This document shows, piece by piece, positions 34,656 to 42,655 of a stretch of 64,000 nucleotides of DNA (positions are counted from its first letter, which is position 1; each line of letters opens with the position of its first letter). The stretch is from an uncultured Paludibacter sp. (lineage in GTDB: Bacteria; Bacteroidota; Bacteroidia; Bacteroidales; Paludibacteraceae), in NCBI GenBank assembly GCA_937927845.1, contig CALFXE010000261.1, positions 53,553-117,552 on the forward strand, given 5' to 3'. The notes below the pieces were generated by a model. It worked only from the letters and a program-made list of their open reading frames with translations. It made no database searches and had not been told where the DNA came from. Made by a program: the position numbers and the translations under genes.

Positions 34656-35924
34656 ATGAGAAAAGTCCTTTTATTATCATTTATAGTTATAGCAGTAAGC
34701 AATTTACATGCAGTAGACTTGCATGAAATACTTGCGAAGGACGGAAAAGTATCAATAGTAGGTTTTGTTGGAGTTAACAGATATGATGGTGACCTTGATC
34801 CTGATTACGATCCGACGTGGATATTAAAAAGTCCGAATGTAGATATGAGTATAGAATACAACATACATCCTATACTTTCTTTTGGATTGAATATGGGAGC
34901 TTTAATGTTTAACCAAGAGGATATTAACGAAACCTTCCACGCCGGTAATGTATACACATCAACATTTCTCAGTTTAGATTTATTAGGCTTAATGGCAGGT
35001 GAAAAAAATAAACGATGGGCACTCTGGGGTAAAGGTGGAGTCGGTATTTCAGGATTGATATGGCCTCGTTACACAAGCACTCGACCTGTTCCACCAATAG
35101 ATCCGGCAGTAATCGGAGTAGCATCGCCACCGGCATTCTTTATTTTCCCCGTTGGTTTAAGTCTCGAATTCAGTATAACAAGAAAGATATGTATCGGTTT
35201 AAATGGCAGTTATTTTTACACCAATACTGACCATATGGAGACTGTTTATCGTCATAACTATAATGATTTATGGCAAAATGCGAGTATTTCTTTGAGATAC
35301 AAGTTTATCAATCCCGGACAAATTCATATGAGAGATGAGGTAAAGGGTAAAGAACCTGAAGATCCGTATATGCCTATTATCAATCAACTTCAACAAAACA
35401 TCAATCAATTAACTATCAGAGTTGATGGTATAGATGGGAAATTAAATGATTTAGATGACAGAATGCTTGCAATGGAAGGTATTTTTGCTGATGGACCTGA
35501 CACAGACAAGGACGGTGTGCCTGATGCAAGAGATTTAGAACCAAACACACCTCAGGGTACGCCTGTAGATTTTTGGGGAAGAAGTATTCTAATACCTAAG
35601 GAAGAAGAAATGATTTCAGTTTATTTCGACTTCGACAGTTCAGAACTTGATAAAATTGCACAGATTACTGTTATAAAAGTCGCAGAGAAAATGCGTAAAG
35701 ACCCAACATTACTACTTGAAGTAAGAGGATATACTGACAGTCCCGGAAGTAATCCATATAATGATAAATTAAGTCAGCTTCGTGCAAACCGCGTTAAATT
35801 AGAGCTGATGAAAGTTTATGGAATCGACCAAACCAGAATCACTGCAAATGGTAAAGGCAAATTACCTGATCCTGCATCAAAAACGTTAATGAACCGCCGA
35901 TGCGACTTTTTCTTTAGTAAGTAA
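34656..35924 (+). CDS. OmpA-family outer-membrane protein with beta-barrel, TSP3-like linker and peptidoglycan-binding domain
   Basis: This 422-residue protein has a signal peptide (1-20, NLHA end). A beta-barrel-like region covers residues about 25-225. Next comes a short coiled segment (INQLQQNINQLTIRVDG) and a calcium-type repeat (DGPDTDKDGVPDARDLEPNT, about 278-297). The C-terminal OmpA domain (about 320-422) has VYFDFDSSEL, LEVRGYTDSPGSNPYN and RANRVKLELMKVYG. It links the outer membrane to peptidoglycan. It stands alone with a hairpin before it and one after. Ligand or porin function is unknown. Confidence 0.93.
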   Translation: MRKVLLLSFIVIAVSNLHAVDLHEILAKDGKVSIVGFVGVNRYDGDLDPDYDPTWILKSPNVDMSIEYNIHPILSFGLNMGALMFNQEDINETFHAGNVYTSTFLSLDLLGLMAGEKNKRWALWGKGGVGISGLIWPRYTSTRPVPPIDPAVIGVASPPAFFIFPVGLSLEFSITRKICIGLNGSYFYTNTDHMETVYRHNYNDLWQNASISLRYKFINPGQIHMRDEVKGKEPEDPYMPIINQLQQNINQLTIRVDGIDGKLNDLDDRMLAMEGIFADGPDTDKDGVPDARDLEPNTPQGTPVDFWGRSILIPKEEEMISVYFDFDSSELDKIAQITVIKVAEKMRKDPTLLLEVRGYTDSPGSNPYNDKLSQLRANRVKLELMKVYGIDQTRITANGKGKLPDPASKTLMNRRCDFFFSK

Positions 35925-35933
35925 ATGTTCCAA

Positions 35934-36060
35934 TCCCGACAAGTCGGGACAAGTAGTGCTAATATACAAATGTGCTAATGTGATTAATGTGATAATATTT
36001 ATCAAACATAGACACACTCCATACTCAATACTCAATACTCAAAACTTTATACTCAAAACT
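35934..36060. repeat. Terminator-like hairpin and short tandem repeats after the OmpA gene
   Basis: TCCCGAC/GTCGGGA (35934-35940 and 43-49) forms a compact stem. From about 36017 a low-complexity series of ATACTCAAT/ATACTCAAAAC units follows up to 36060. No ORF. Confidence 0.5.
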
Positions 36061-36078
36061 TTCATTTTATTTTATTAA

Positions 36079-36381
36079 AAAAAACTTTTATATATTTGCA
36101 CTTTCGTAAACACATTAGACAAATAGACTTAAAAATAACTCAACAGTAAATATGAGTTCTTTTTCCTTAAATACAAACAATTTGTTATACATTATTAACA
36201 CTCAATCGTTGGTAATGTGTGGATATTTGTTTAAGCTCTATCTCATTCCCTCACCATTTCACTAAAAAACTATCGCATGTAATTGGTCATTCTGACAAAT
36301 TATGTATTTCCTATTATAAATTTTCTATTTATTAATGAACTATCTATTCGTTAATTTTCTATTTAAAATTTAAGAATTTAT
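36079..36381 (+). repeat. Leader repeat, copy 1 (promoter, small ORF and 5' region)
   Basis: About 303 bp almost identical to 38155-38595, except for a 138-bp block missing here after 36231. It contains the -7 box TATATTTG (36091-36098), a short ORF (36152-36265) and an AT-rich tail. Homology ends at 36381, the position corresponding to the start codon of the HU gene in copy 2 (ATT here, ATG there). It now lies upstream of the phosphoesterase gene, whose ATG is at 36406. Confidence 0.9.
36152..36265 (+). CDS. 37-residue leader ORF (short form of the leader-repeat peptide)
   Basis: MSSFSLNTNNLLYIINTQ... ending LIPSPFH. It is the same frame as the 83-residue ORF at 38228-38479, minus 46 internal codons. 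The first 26 codons are identical in both copies. In the last 11, four bases differ and three are synonymous third-position changes (TTT/TTC, CCC/CCT, TCA/TCG); one changes Leu to Phe. Retention of frame and synonymous bias support translation, but four changes are few. No known family; no signal peptide. It could be a regulatory leader peptide. Confidence 0.5.
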   Translation: MSSFSLNTNNLLYIINTQSLVMCGYLFKLYLIPSPFH

Positions 36382-36405
36382 TAACCCTTAATATATAAAT
36401 GTTGT

Positions 36406-37776
36406 ATGAATAAAAAAAGCTATTTCCTGTTTTCATTAGTTACTTTAGTCTTTATCATGCTGTCCTGTAAGGATAACGAAGACCCAACTATTGCCACAAA
36501 TCCTTTCGACATAATTAGCGTGAGCAGTAACGATGCTCGGGATAAAATTGTCGTAATTAGTGATTTACATTTAGGTAACGACTTATCCTACTCCGAAACG
36601 GTAGCGCATCTGGACAGGATAGAACAGCTTCTAAATGAAGTAAGAACGTCAGCCACAATCAAAGAACTCATCCTTAATGGCGATATACTTGATGAGTGGT
36701 ATGTCCCTACACAGGTAGATACTTATGGCGATGGCACACAAGCCGATTTTGTCAGAAAAACAGTAGCGGCAAACCAGAGCATTTTTTATGTTCTGAACGG
36801 AATCATCGCAGATGGTAAAATAAAAGTTACCTACATTCCGGGCAATCATGATATGGGACTTAAAGCTGAGCATATTAACATTGCAATGCCAGGAGTAAAC
36901 CAAGCGCGCGATTCGGAAGAAAAGTATGGTGTAGGAACATATCATCCCGACGGTTATCCTCAAATTGCTATAGAGCATGGTCACAGGTATGATTTTTTCA
37001 ATGCAATCACACCCAATGCAAACGAAAGTGAAGCTCCCGGTGCAACCATACCTCCGGGTTATTTCTTCGCCCGTATTGCAGCCAATTCGTTCACTGATCC
37101 CACTACGCTCGAAGCAGCTACCAAAGTGCATGATGTAACACTGAACGATGCCGGCAATGCCGAGCAAAGGAGCAAATACATTTATTATTCTCTTTGGAAG
37201 CAGGTTATAGACAGCCTTATTTATGTAAAAGATAATTTTGATGAAAAGATTTTCAAGACAAATATAGGAAACTTCACCAAAGATTACTCCATAAACGACG
37301 TTTTGCCATACAACAGTGAAACAGATGGAAGCATTCAAATGAATCTTTATAATGGTTCATTTACTCAAAGCAACTGGGAAGAACGTTTAAAATACAACAA
37401 TGCTCCTGTTATGACGAATATCAACGAGGCAATAGTCGGTAGTCTAAAAACGGCGTTTATAGATGAGCAGTCGAATGTACAGTATTTCCAAAATTCACTC
37501 TCCGCTGTTCGCCTTGTTCTTTTCGGGCATACCCATCTGCCGATGATTAAATCTTATACCAATTCCAAGGGCGAAGCATGTATATATGCTAATTCCGGAA
37601 GCTGGGAGGATCAAAAGACACGTGACAAAACTGCAAATATCGATCAGGATACGAAAAAGATGTACTTTTTGGTAATTGCTCCGGTTGAATCGAACACGCA
37701 AAATCTACAAGTACTGTTGTATCAATACCGTTATGGTAAACATTCTTTAGAAGAAAGTAAAAAGATATATTTATAG
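36406..37776 (+). CDS. Lipoprotein metallophosphoesterase (calcineurin-like)
   Basis: This 456-residue protein has a lipoprotein signal (IMLSCKDN, Cys near residue 21). The mature protein has all calcineurin-like metal motifs: VVISDLHLGND (about residue 50), LNGDILDEW (about 86), YIPGNHDMG (about 147), IEHGHRYD (about 188) and LFGHTHLP (about 370). The arrangement resembles LpxH/UDP-diacylglucosamine-hydrolase-like phosphoesterases, but the lipid anchor places it in the periplasm or outer membrane, so the substrate is different and unknown. It is expressed from the duplicated leader (copy 1). Start ATG 36406 gives a proper lipobox. Confidence 0.9.
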   Translation: MNKKSYFLFSLVTLVFIMLSCKDNEDPTIATNPFDIISVSSNDARDKIVVISDLHLGNDLSYSETVAHLDRIEQLLNEVRTSATIKELILNGDILDEWYVPTQVDTYGDGTQADFVRKTVAANQSIFYVLNGIIADGKIKVTYIPGNHDMGLKAEHINIAMPGVNQARDSEEKYGVGTYHPDGYPQIAIEHGHRYDFFNAITPNANESEAPGATIPPGYFFARIAANSFTDPTTLEAATKVHDVTLNDAGNAEQRSKYIYYSLWKQVIDSLIYVKDNFDEKIFKTNIGNFTKDYSINDVLPYNSETDGSIQMNLYNGSFTQSNWEERLKYNNAPVMTNINEAIVGSLKTAFIDEQSNVQYFQNSLSAVRLVLFGHTHLPMIKSYTNSKGEACIYANSGSWEDQKTRDKTANIDQDTKKMYFLVIAPVESNTQNLQVLLYQYRYGKHSLEESKKIYL

Positions 37777-37860
37777 TATTCTATGTATATCTATAAATAG
37801 AAGTCATCTTGACTTTTCACATCAACCGACTACAATGCGTTGATATCCAATCCCCATACG

Positions 37861-38051
37861 TAGAGACGCCCAATTTGGGCGTCTCTACAATTATTACACA
37901 CCCAATGCCTGCTAACGAACAATCCATATTGAATCCGAAGGATTCATATGTTTGTAGATATGTATCAACACAATATGACATTCGACCCATAATGGGTCGT
38001 ACAATACCTTTAATTCGTTGTTTTCTATAAATATATTATCCCTTCGGGATA
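37861..38051. repeat. Chain of four short perfect hairpins
   Basis: Arms TAGAGACGCCCAA (37861-37873) and its complement (37875-37887); GAATCC/GGATTC (37931-37945); CGACCCAT/ATGGGTCG (37983-37999); TATCCC/GGGATA (38037-38051). No ORF. It resembles the hairpin strings inside the 8322-8588 element in style, not in sequence. Confidence 0.7.
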
Positions 38052-38154
38052 AAGAGACAGTAGCAATCGGAAATATCAACAATCCCCTTACCTACTCAAT
38101 TAGGAATTAAAGAAAATTAATTGCTAAAAAAATAACAACCTTTTATTATATTTT

Positions 38155-38595
38155 AAAAAACTTTTATATATTTGCACTTTCGTAAACACATTAGACAAAT
38201 AGACTTAAAAATAACTCAACAGTAAATATGAGTTCTTTTTCCTTAAATACAAACAATTTGTTATACATTATTAACACTCAATCGTTGGTAATGTGTGGAT
38301 ATTTGTTGAGAGACTCACAGCCGTTTAGCTCGCGCGAATTTAATATAAAACAAGCATTTACGCAATATTTTTCGAATAATTTCTTTAAATCATTATGCAT
38401 CCCGTTCAGAAGGAAGTATCCTAAAGAGCGGGATTTATTTTTGTTCAAGTTCTATCTCATTCCTTCGCCATTTCACTAAAAAACTATCGCATGTAATTGG
38501 TCATTCTGACAAATTATATATTTCCTATTATAAATTTTCTATTTATTAACTAACTATCTATTTGTTAATTTTCTATTTAAAATTTAAAAATTTAT
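38155..38595 (+). repeat. Leader repeat, copy 2 (full form)
   Basis: About 441 bp matching copy 1 at 36079-36381, with an additional 138-bp block (about 38308-38445) bordered by the short direct repeat TTTGTT. It contains -7 box TATATTTG (38167-38174) and the 83-codon ORF 38228-38479, and runs exactly into the HU start codon at 38594. Confidence 0.9.
38228..38479 (+). CDS. 83-residue leader ORF (long form)
   Basis: Same N-terminus (MSSFSLNTNNLLYI) and C-terminus (LIPSPFH) as the 37-residue ORF of copy 1, with 46 extra internal residues (LRDSQPFSSREF..., KSLCIPFRRKYPKERD). No signal peptide or recognisable domain; the insert is basic and aromatic. It lies 114 nt before the HU-like gene under the same promoter. 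It could be a small protein, a regulatory uORF, or a relic kept by chance. Confidence 0.5.
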   Translation: MSSFSLNTNNLLYIINTQSLVMCGYLLRDSQPFSSREFNIKQAFTQYFSNNFFKSLCIPFRRKYPKERDLFLFKFYLIPSPFH

Positions 38596-38974
38596 GGCAA
38601 TTAATTATGTTTTATCCGAAAAGGGAAATCCGATGTTTCCCGAAGCTCCTAAAAAATGGTATGCAAATGCAAAAAGTAGTGGTCAGACTACGCTGAAAGC
38701 TATGGGCAAACAGATTACCCAACGTTGTACTGTAAATCATGCCGACACATTAGCGGTACTCGAAGCCTTGACACAAATTTTAGCTGAAGAGCTTAGTGAG
38801 GGGAAAATAGTACGCTTCGGCGATTTTGGCTCTTTCCAAGTGAGCATCGGCAGTGAGGGCGTAGAAACAGCGGAAAAGTTTAACGCTTCGTTGATAAAAA
38901 CGAAAAAAGTTACTTTCCGTCCGGGAGTCGATTTGAAAGAAATGCTTAATAACCTGAAATTCCAAAAGTTATAA
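38594..38974 (+). CDS. HU-family DNA-binding protein (Bacteroidota HU-like type)
   Basis: This 126-residue nucleoid protein of the long HU-like group begins MAINYVLSEKGNPMFPEAPKKWYA. The HU core contains ITQRCTVNHADTLAVLEALT, GKIVRFGDFGSFQVSI (the FGDFGSF motif at the start of the DNA-binding arm, about residues 74-80) and FRPGVDLKEMLN at the end. It binds DNA without strict sequence specificity. It is preceded by the full leader repeat and followed by a palindrome array. Confidence 0.93.
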   Translation: MAINYVLSEKGNPMFPEAPKKWYANAKSSGQTTLKAMGKQITQRCTVNHADTLAVLEALTQILAEELSEGKIVRFGDFGSFQVSIGSEGVETAEKFNASLIKTKKVTFRPGVDLKEMLNNLKFQKL

Positions 38975-38982
38975 TATCCGAC

Positions 38983-39067
38983 AAAAAGGGTTATCCTTTT
39001 TAAGTAAAAGGGTTATCCCTTTTGGGTAAAACCATTATCCCTTTTTATTAAAAGGGTTAACCCTTTT
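38983..39067. repeat. Array of near-palindromic AAAAGGGTTATCCCTTTT units
   Basis: Units at 38983-39001, 39006-39023 and a perfect 18-bp palindrome AAAAGGGTTAACCCTTTT at 39050-39067, with a related half unit at about 39034-39047. Each can form a hairpin ending in T-runs on both strands, so it may be a strong terminator cluster after the HU gene. Confidence 0.7.
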
Positions 39068-39111
39068 CAAAGAAAGCAATAAGTGAATTTCTAATTCTCA
39101 ACTTTAGACGT

Positions 39112-39684
39112 ATGTCAATAAAAATAACAATAGCAGAACTTAACGGAGCGGGTGGATATTACGGAGCCTTACTCGCTAAACATTATACCTATGATGAGGA
39201 AATAGACGTCTGTTTTCTTACACGTGGACTCCATTTAAAAGGATTGCAGCGTGTGGGACTTACCACCCGTTTCGATAAGCACGGTGCCTTTGCTGCTCAA
39301 CCACGACTTACAACTGACCAGCCCGACAAAATAGGAGTAAGCGACTACATTATTTTGGGTTCGGAGGTGTATTGTACAGAAGAACGCATTAAATTACTGA
39401 AACCCTGCATAGCAAAAACTACAGTAATTGTACCTATATCGAAGGATGCCGGAGTAGTGGAACGTATTCGCGCCCTGCTACCCGACAACGAGGTATGGGA
39501 AGCACATAGCGAAGTAGAGGCGGAAATATCCGGATCGGGAATGCTCAGTGTTAATGGAAGTGATAAAAGACTCTACATTGGTGCAGTTAAAACAAGTAGC
39601 AAGCAACCACAATTCGAAAAACTGTTGAGAGAAGCCGGAATAGAAGTGGAGATGGTAAGCATACAACAAACGATTAATAAATAA
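39112..39684 (+). CDS. Truncated ketopantoate-reductase-like protein (N-terminal domain only)
   Basis: This 190-residue protein is similar to the N-terminal Rossmann half of ApbA/PanE: KITIAELNGAGGYYGALLAKHY, CFLTRGLHLKGLQ..GL, SDYIILGSEVYCTEE and ALLPDNEVWEAHSEVEAEISG. The dinucleotide loop is altered (family GxGxxG, here ELNGAGG). The helical C-terminal domain with the catalytic Lys is absent, since usual length is about 300. It ends shortly after SIQQTINK. There are no frame breaks inside, so it is expressed as a short protein or is a truncated relic. Catalysis as a reductase is unlikely. Confidence 0.75.
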   Translation: MSIKITIAELNGAGGYYGALLAKHYTYDEEIDVCFLTRGLHLKGLQRVGLTTRFDKHGAFAAQPRLTTDQPDKIGVSDYIILGSEVYCTEERIKLLKPCIAKTTVIVPISKDAGVVERIRALLPDNEVWEAHSEVEAEISGSGMLSVNGSDKRLYIGAVKTSSKQPQFEKLLREAGIEVEMVSIQQTINK

Positions 39685-39755
39685 CAACAATTTAATTTCT
39701 TTAATATTTAATTCTTTCTAATAACTAATTTTCTAACAATTAATTTTTCTATTTT

Positions 39756-41138
39756 ATGTATAAAATTAAATTTAATTTGAGAAATGCCGCGAAGATAGTA
39801 GCCATTCTCGTAGTTTTTTCAGCTAATAACTTATTGGCACAAGACAAAGTAGAAATACCAAAATGGTTATCAACCCAATGGTATGGACAAGAAGCCAAAT
39901 TCACTGAAGAATGGCTTTTTGAAGTAACTAACAAAGGTGAAATAAAGTACAAAACCGCTGATGCGAAGGAAACAGAATTTAAAACCGGTCAGATTACAGC
40001 AGTTGAAGAAAAAACAAAGCCTGCTCCTTCCGGAAACAATATGAGTGGCAGTTTTACCTATACGATTGATGGCAAAACATTCACCGTGAATTACTCCGAC
40101 TACACTACCAACGCTTATGGATTACCTGCCTATTTAGATGTCCGCAAGATTACAATTAAAGGTGCCCAAGCCAACGATCCTATATTCGGTAAACTTGCAA
40201 CAGATTCATATAAATTTAGGAGTAGCCGTGATGGTATAGCAAAACGACCGGTTGTACGTGAAAAACAACCCGAAAAACCAGGCAAGCTACCTGCGGAAAT
40301 TATAGGTAAGTTCTATACAAAATCAAAATCAGCCTACTGTCAGAAAGAAAACGATTTGATTTTTGAGATTATGGCAGACGGCACATTCAAGTACAAAAAA
40401 GATAACGAATGGGTAAGTGGAACTATAAAGCTTATTAAGTATCAAAAAGATGGTTCTGTATTAAAGGGTAATGATCGAGCAGCATACGATGCTCTTCGAA
40501 TTGAAATCGACGGCAATGTATGGTACGATGAAAAATATGATAAAAGAGATTATGTTGATGGTGTTAATGTAAAAGGTAGTCAAGTTTCCATGAGTGCCTT
40601 AAATTGCTGGAGTCCAGATAAAAATATCACCGTAATATCAGCAGGCAGGGAAGCCGCCAACTCACTATGGCGCGAAGGAAAGTATTATTACTCAGTAAAA
40701 AAAGTAGCTAAACCAGGCGAATGTGAAGAATTTGACGAGCGCGTTGTAGCCATGTGGTATATGGATAAACCAAAATCTGCACAATGGGGACAAGACCGTC
40801 TCTTTCCAGAAAATAAATTCTGGGATTTCCTTATCGTGGAAGAAAACGGCAAGTACTACTACCGCACCCCCGATATGGTGGATTCAAGCAAACCGGGCAG
40901 CAAAAACAAAATATCCAACACAAGCGAAGGTGTTCTGAAAATGGGTAAAAACGAAATGACCTACCAGCTCGACGGCAACAAACTGCAAGTGAAAGGCGCA
41001 GCGGCAAGTGGTTTTACAATGGGCGCGCAAATCAAAAGCGGTACCTATTATAAATACGACCCTGATGGACCCACCGTTGATGAGGCAGAAGTAATGATAG
41101 AGATTGGTAAGCAAACTATTGATATGTTTAAGAAATGA
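39756..41138 (+). CDS. Secreted protein of unknown function with three related segments
   Basis: This 460-residue protein has a signal peptide (about 1-28, SANNLLAQD). I do not recognise a family. Three segments look alike: residues about 32-60 (WYG..., WLFEVTNKGEIKYKT), about 185-220 (IIGKFYTKSKSAYCQ, LIFEIMADGTFKYKK) and about 325-370 (VVAMWYMDKPKSAQWG, FLIVEENGKYYYRT). Each has a WY/FY entry, a hydrophobic strand and a G-x-x-Y-x strand, suggesting repeated beta-sandwich or lipocalin-like modules. Segment ends also match (TYTIDGKTFTVN and TYQLDGNKLQVK). It is probably periplasmic or surface-located. It precedes a FISUMP protein on the same strand, 110 nt away. Confidence 0.8.
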   Translation: MYKIKFNLRNAAKIVAILVVFSANNLLAQDKVEIPKWLSTQWYGQEAKFTEEWLFEVTNKGEIKYKTADAKETEFKTGQITAVEEKTKPAPSGNNMSGSFTYTIDGKTFTVNYSDYTTNAYGLPAYLDVRKITIKGAQANDPIFGKLATDSYKFRSSRDGIAKRPVVREKQPEKPGKLPAEIIGKFYTKSKSAYCQKENDLIFEIMADGTFKYKKDNEWVSGTIKLIKYQKDGSVLKGNDRAAYDALRIEIDGNVWYDEKYDKRDYVDGVNVKGSQVSMSALNCWSPDKNITVISAGREAANSLWREGKYYYSVKKVAKPGECEEFDERVVAMWYMDKPKSAQWGQDRLFPENKFWDFLIVEENGKYYYRTPDMVDSSKPGSKNKISNTSEGVLKMGKNEMTYQLDGNKLQVKGAAASGFTMGAQIKSGTYYKYDPDGPTVDEAEVMIEIGKQTIDMFKK

Positions 41139-41248
41139 TTTTTAATAGAGTGGATTCAAGCCCTGACAGTATAATATTAAGCTGTTGGGGTTTGATAACC
41201 CAAAGGTTTATTATTAGCATATTAACACATTAGCACATTATTATCAGT

Positions 41249-42631
41249 ATGAAAATTCAATTATCAATATACATCGCTCTCTTTTTAAGCACAGCGATAT
41301 ATGCACAATCCGAATCCGGTGTTGTCATCAATGGCGTGAAGTGGGCTACTTGCAATATCGACGACACAAGAAGCTTTGCAGCATCGCCCGAATCACAAGG
41401 TAAACTATTCCAATGGAGTCGCGAAACAGCTTGGACTGCTGAAAGTGGAGAAGTTGGCAAAGCGTGGCAAACATTCCCGGATGATCAAAAAGAATGGACA
41501 CTCAATAATCCCTTCCCGGCAGGATGGCGAGCACCTAATGCAAAAGAATGGGAGCGTTTGCTTGATAAAAGTAAAGTAAAAGCCGAATGGACAAAACAAA
41601 ACGGTGTGGATGGAATGAAATTCATTGATATAGATAGCGGTAACAGTATTTTCCTGCCGGCAGTTGGTGAACGCGATGCACTGAAAGGTACATTCAAAAA
41701 TGGCGGCACTGTAGGAAATTACTGGGGTTATACCAAAGTCAACAACACAGTTTACGGTCTGACTTTCAATGCAAAGAAATTTCAAGGTAAAAGGTTTCCA
41801 GACCTTGACACAGGCTATTCGCTACGCTGTGTACATGAAGATGAGAGTCCGTATCTTGCATCTGAGAAAGCTAAACCTATGAACAGAGAAATTAAGCCAG
41901 GCATCACATTAAGAGATGCTCTCGGCAGAGCAGCCGAAGAAAGCATAATCGATCTCAATAAACAAGCGAAAGAACAAGATGCGCGAGAAGCCGAGCAACG
42001 TCGAATTGCGGAGGAAGCTGAACGCGCAAAAGCTGAAAGATTGGCAGAAGCAGAACGCAGGAAAGCGGAAAATCTTCAAAAAGCCGAAGCTGCCCGTGTT
42101 GAAATGGAGCGAATAGAAAAACTTGCTAAAGAAAAATTAGCAGCCAATGGAGCCACAGTGAACATAAAAGGTATTAACTGGGCAACTAAAAACCTTGGTA
42201 AGATAGGTACATTTGTAGCAAAACAAGAAGATAGTGGTAATTATTACGCGTGGGGTTCTAATAAATATTCTTACAATAATGTTGAAGTAAATGCTTTTGA
42301 AGCAGCTAAAGGCATGGTGTGGCAAGCAGCCAACTCACCTTGTCCTACCGGCTATCGTGTTCCAACTTTTGAGGAAATGAAAACATTGAACACCGCAGAG
42401 AAAAAAGCCTTCACGCTCAATGGCGTCAAAGGAACATTATTCATCGACAACGGTAATTACCTGTTCATCCCTAATGGACTTTACTGGAGTGCAACAGGCA
42501 TGAATAGTGCGGACACTTTCTCTCACTATATGAATGTTTCCGGAGCTACAGTCCATATTCCTGAAAAAGTAAACGATGTATCAGCCAATTACCAAAGACG
42601 TTATACTATGAATGTACGATGCGTGAGATAA
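41249..42631 (+). CDS. Secreted protein with two FISUMP domains joined by a coiled coil
   Basis: This 460-residue protein has a signal peptide (1-19, IYAQ). FISUMP domain 1 covers about residues 24-195 (VVINGVKWATCNIDD, PFPAGWRAPNAKEWERLL, YSLRCVHED). A charged heptad-rich helix follows at about 235-297 (EQRRIAEEAERAKAERLAEA region), then FISUMP domain 2 at about 298-460 (VNIKGINWATKNLGKIG, PCPTGYRVPTFEEMK, YTMNVRCVR). FISUMP is a Bacteroidota/Fibrobacter surface-protein module of unknown ligand. The dumbbell layout with a rigid helix is unusual and suggests spanning or cross-linking. No sorting domain is visible. Confidence 0.87.
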   Translation: MKIQLSIYIALFLSTAIYAQSESGVVINGVKWATCNIDDTRSFAASPESQGKLFQWSRETAWTAESGEVGKAWQTFPDDQKEWTLNNPFPAGWRAPNAKEWERLLDKSKVKAEWTKQNGVDGMKFIDIDSGNSIFLPAVGERDALKGTFKNGGTVGNYWGYTKVNNTVYGLTFNAKKFQGKRFPDLDTGYSLRCVHEDESPYLASEKAKPMNREIKPGITLRDALGRAAEESIIDLNKQAKEQDAREAEQRRIAEEAERAKAERLAEAERRKAENLQKAEAARVEMERIEKLAKEKLAANGATVNIKGINWATKNLGKIGTFVAKQEDSGNYYAWGSNKYSYNNVEVNAFEAAKGMVWQAANSPCPTGYRVPTFEEMKTLNTAEKKAFTLNGVKGTLFIDNGNYLFIPNGLYWSATGMNSADTFSHYMNVSGATVHIPEKVNDVSANYQRRYTMNVRCVR

Positions 42632-42655
42632 ATGTGAATAATGTGCTCACTTTCC

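Noticed and set aside
36649..37338. 229-codon minus-strand frame opposite the phosphoesterase gene
   Set aside because: Antisense to conserved metal-binding motifs; composition is typical of a shadow frame.
38983..39067. CRISPR-like look of repeated AAAAGGGTTATCCC units
   Set aside because: Units are palindromic, spacers are short and uneven, and no cas gene is nearby.
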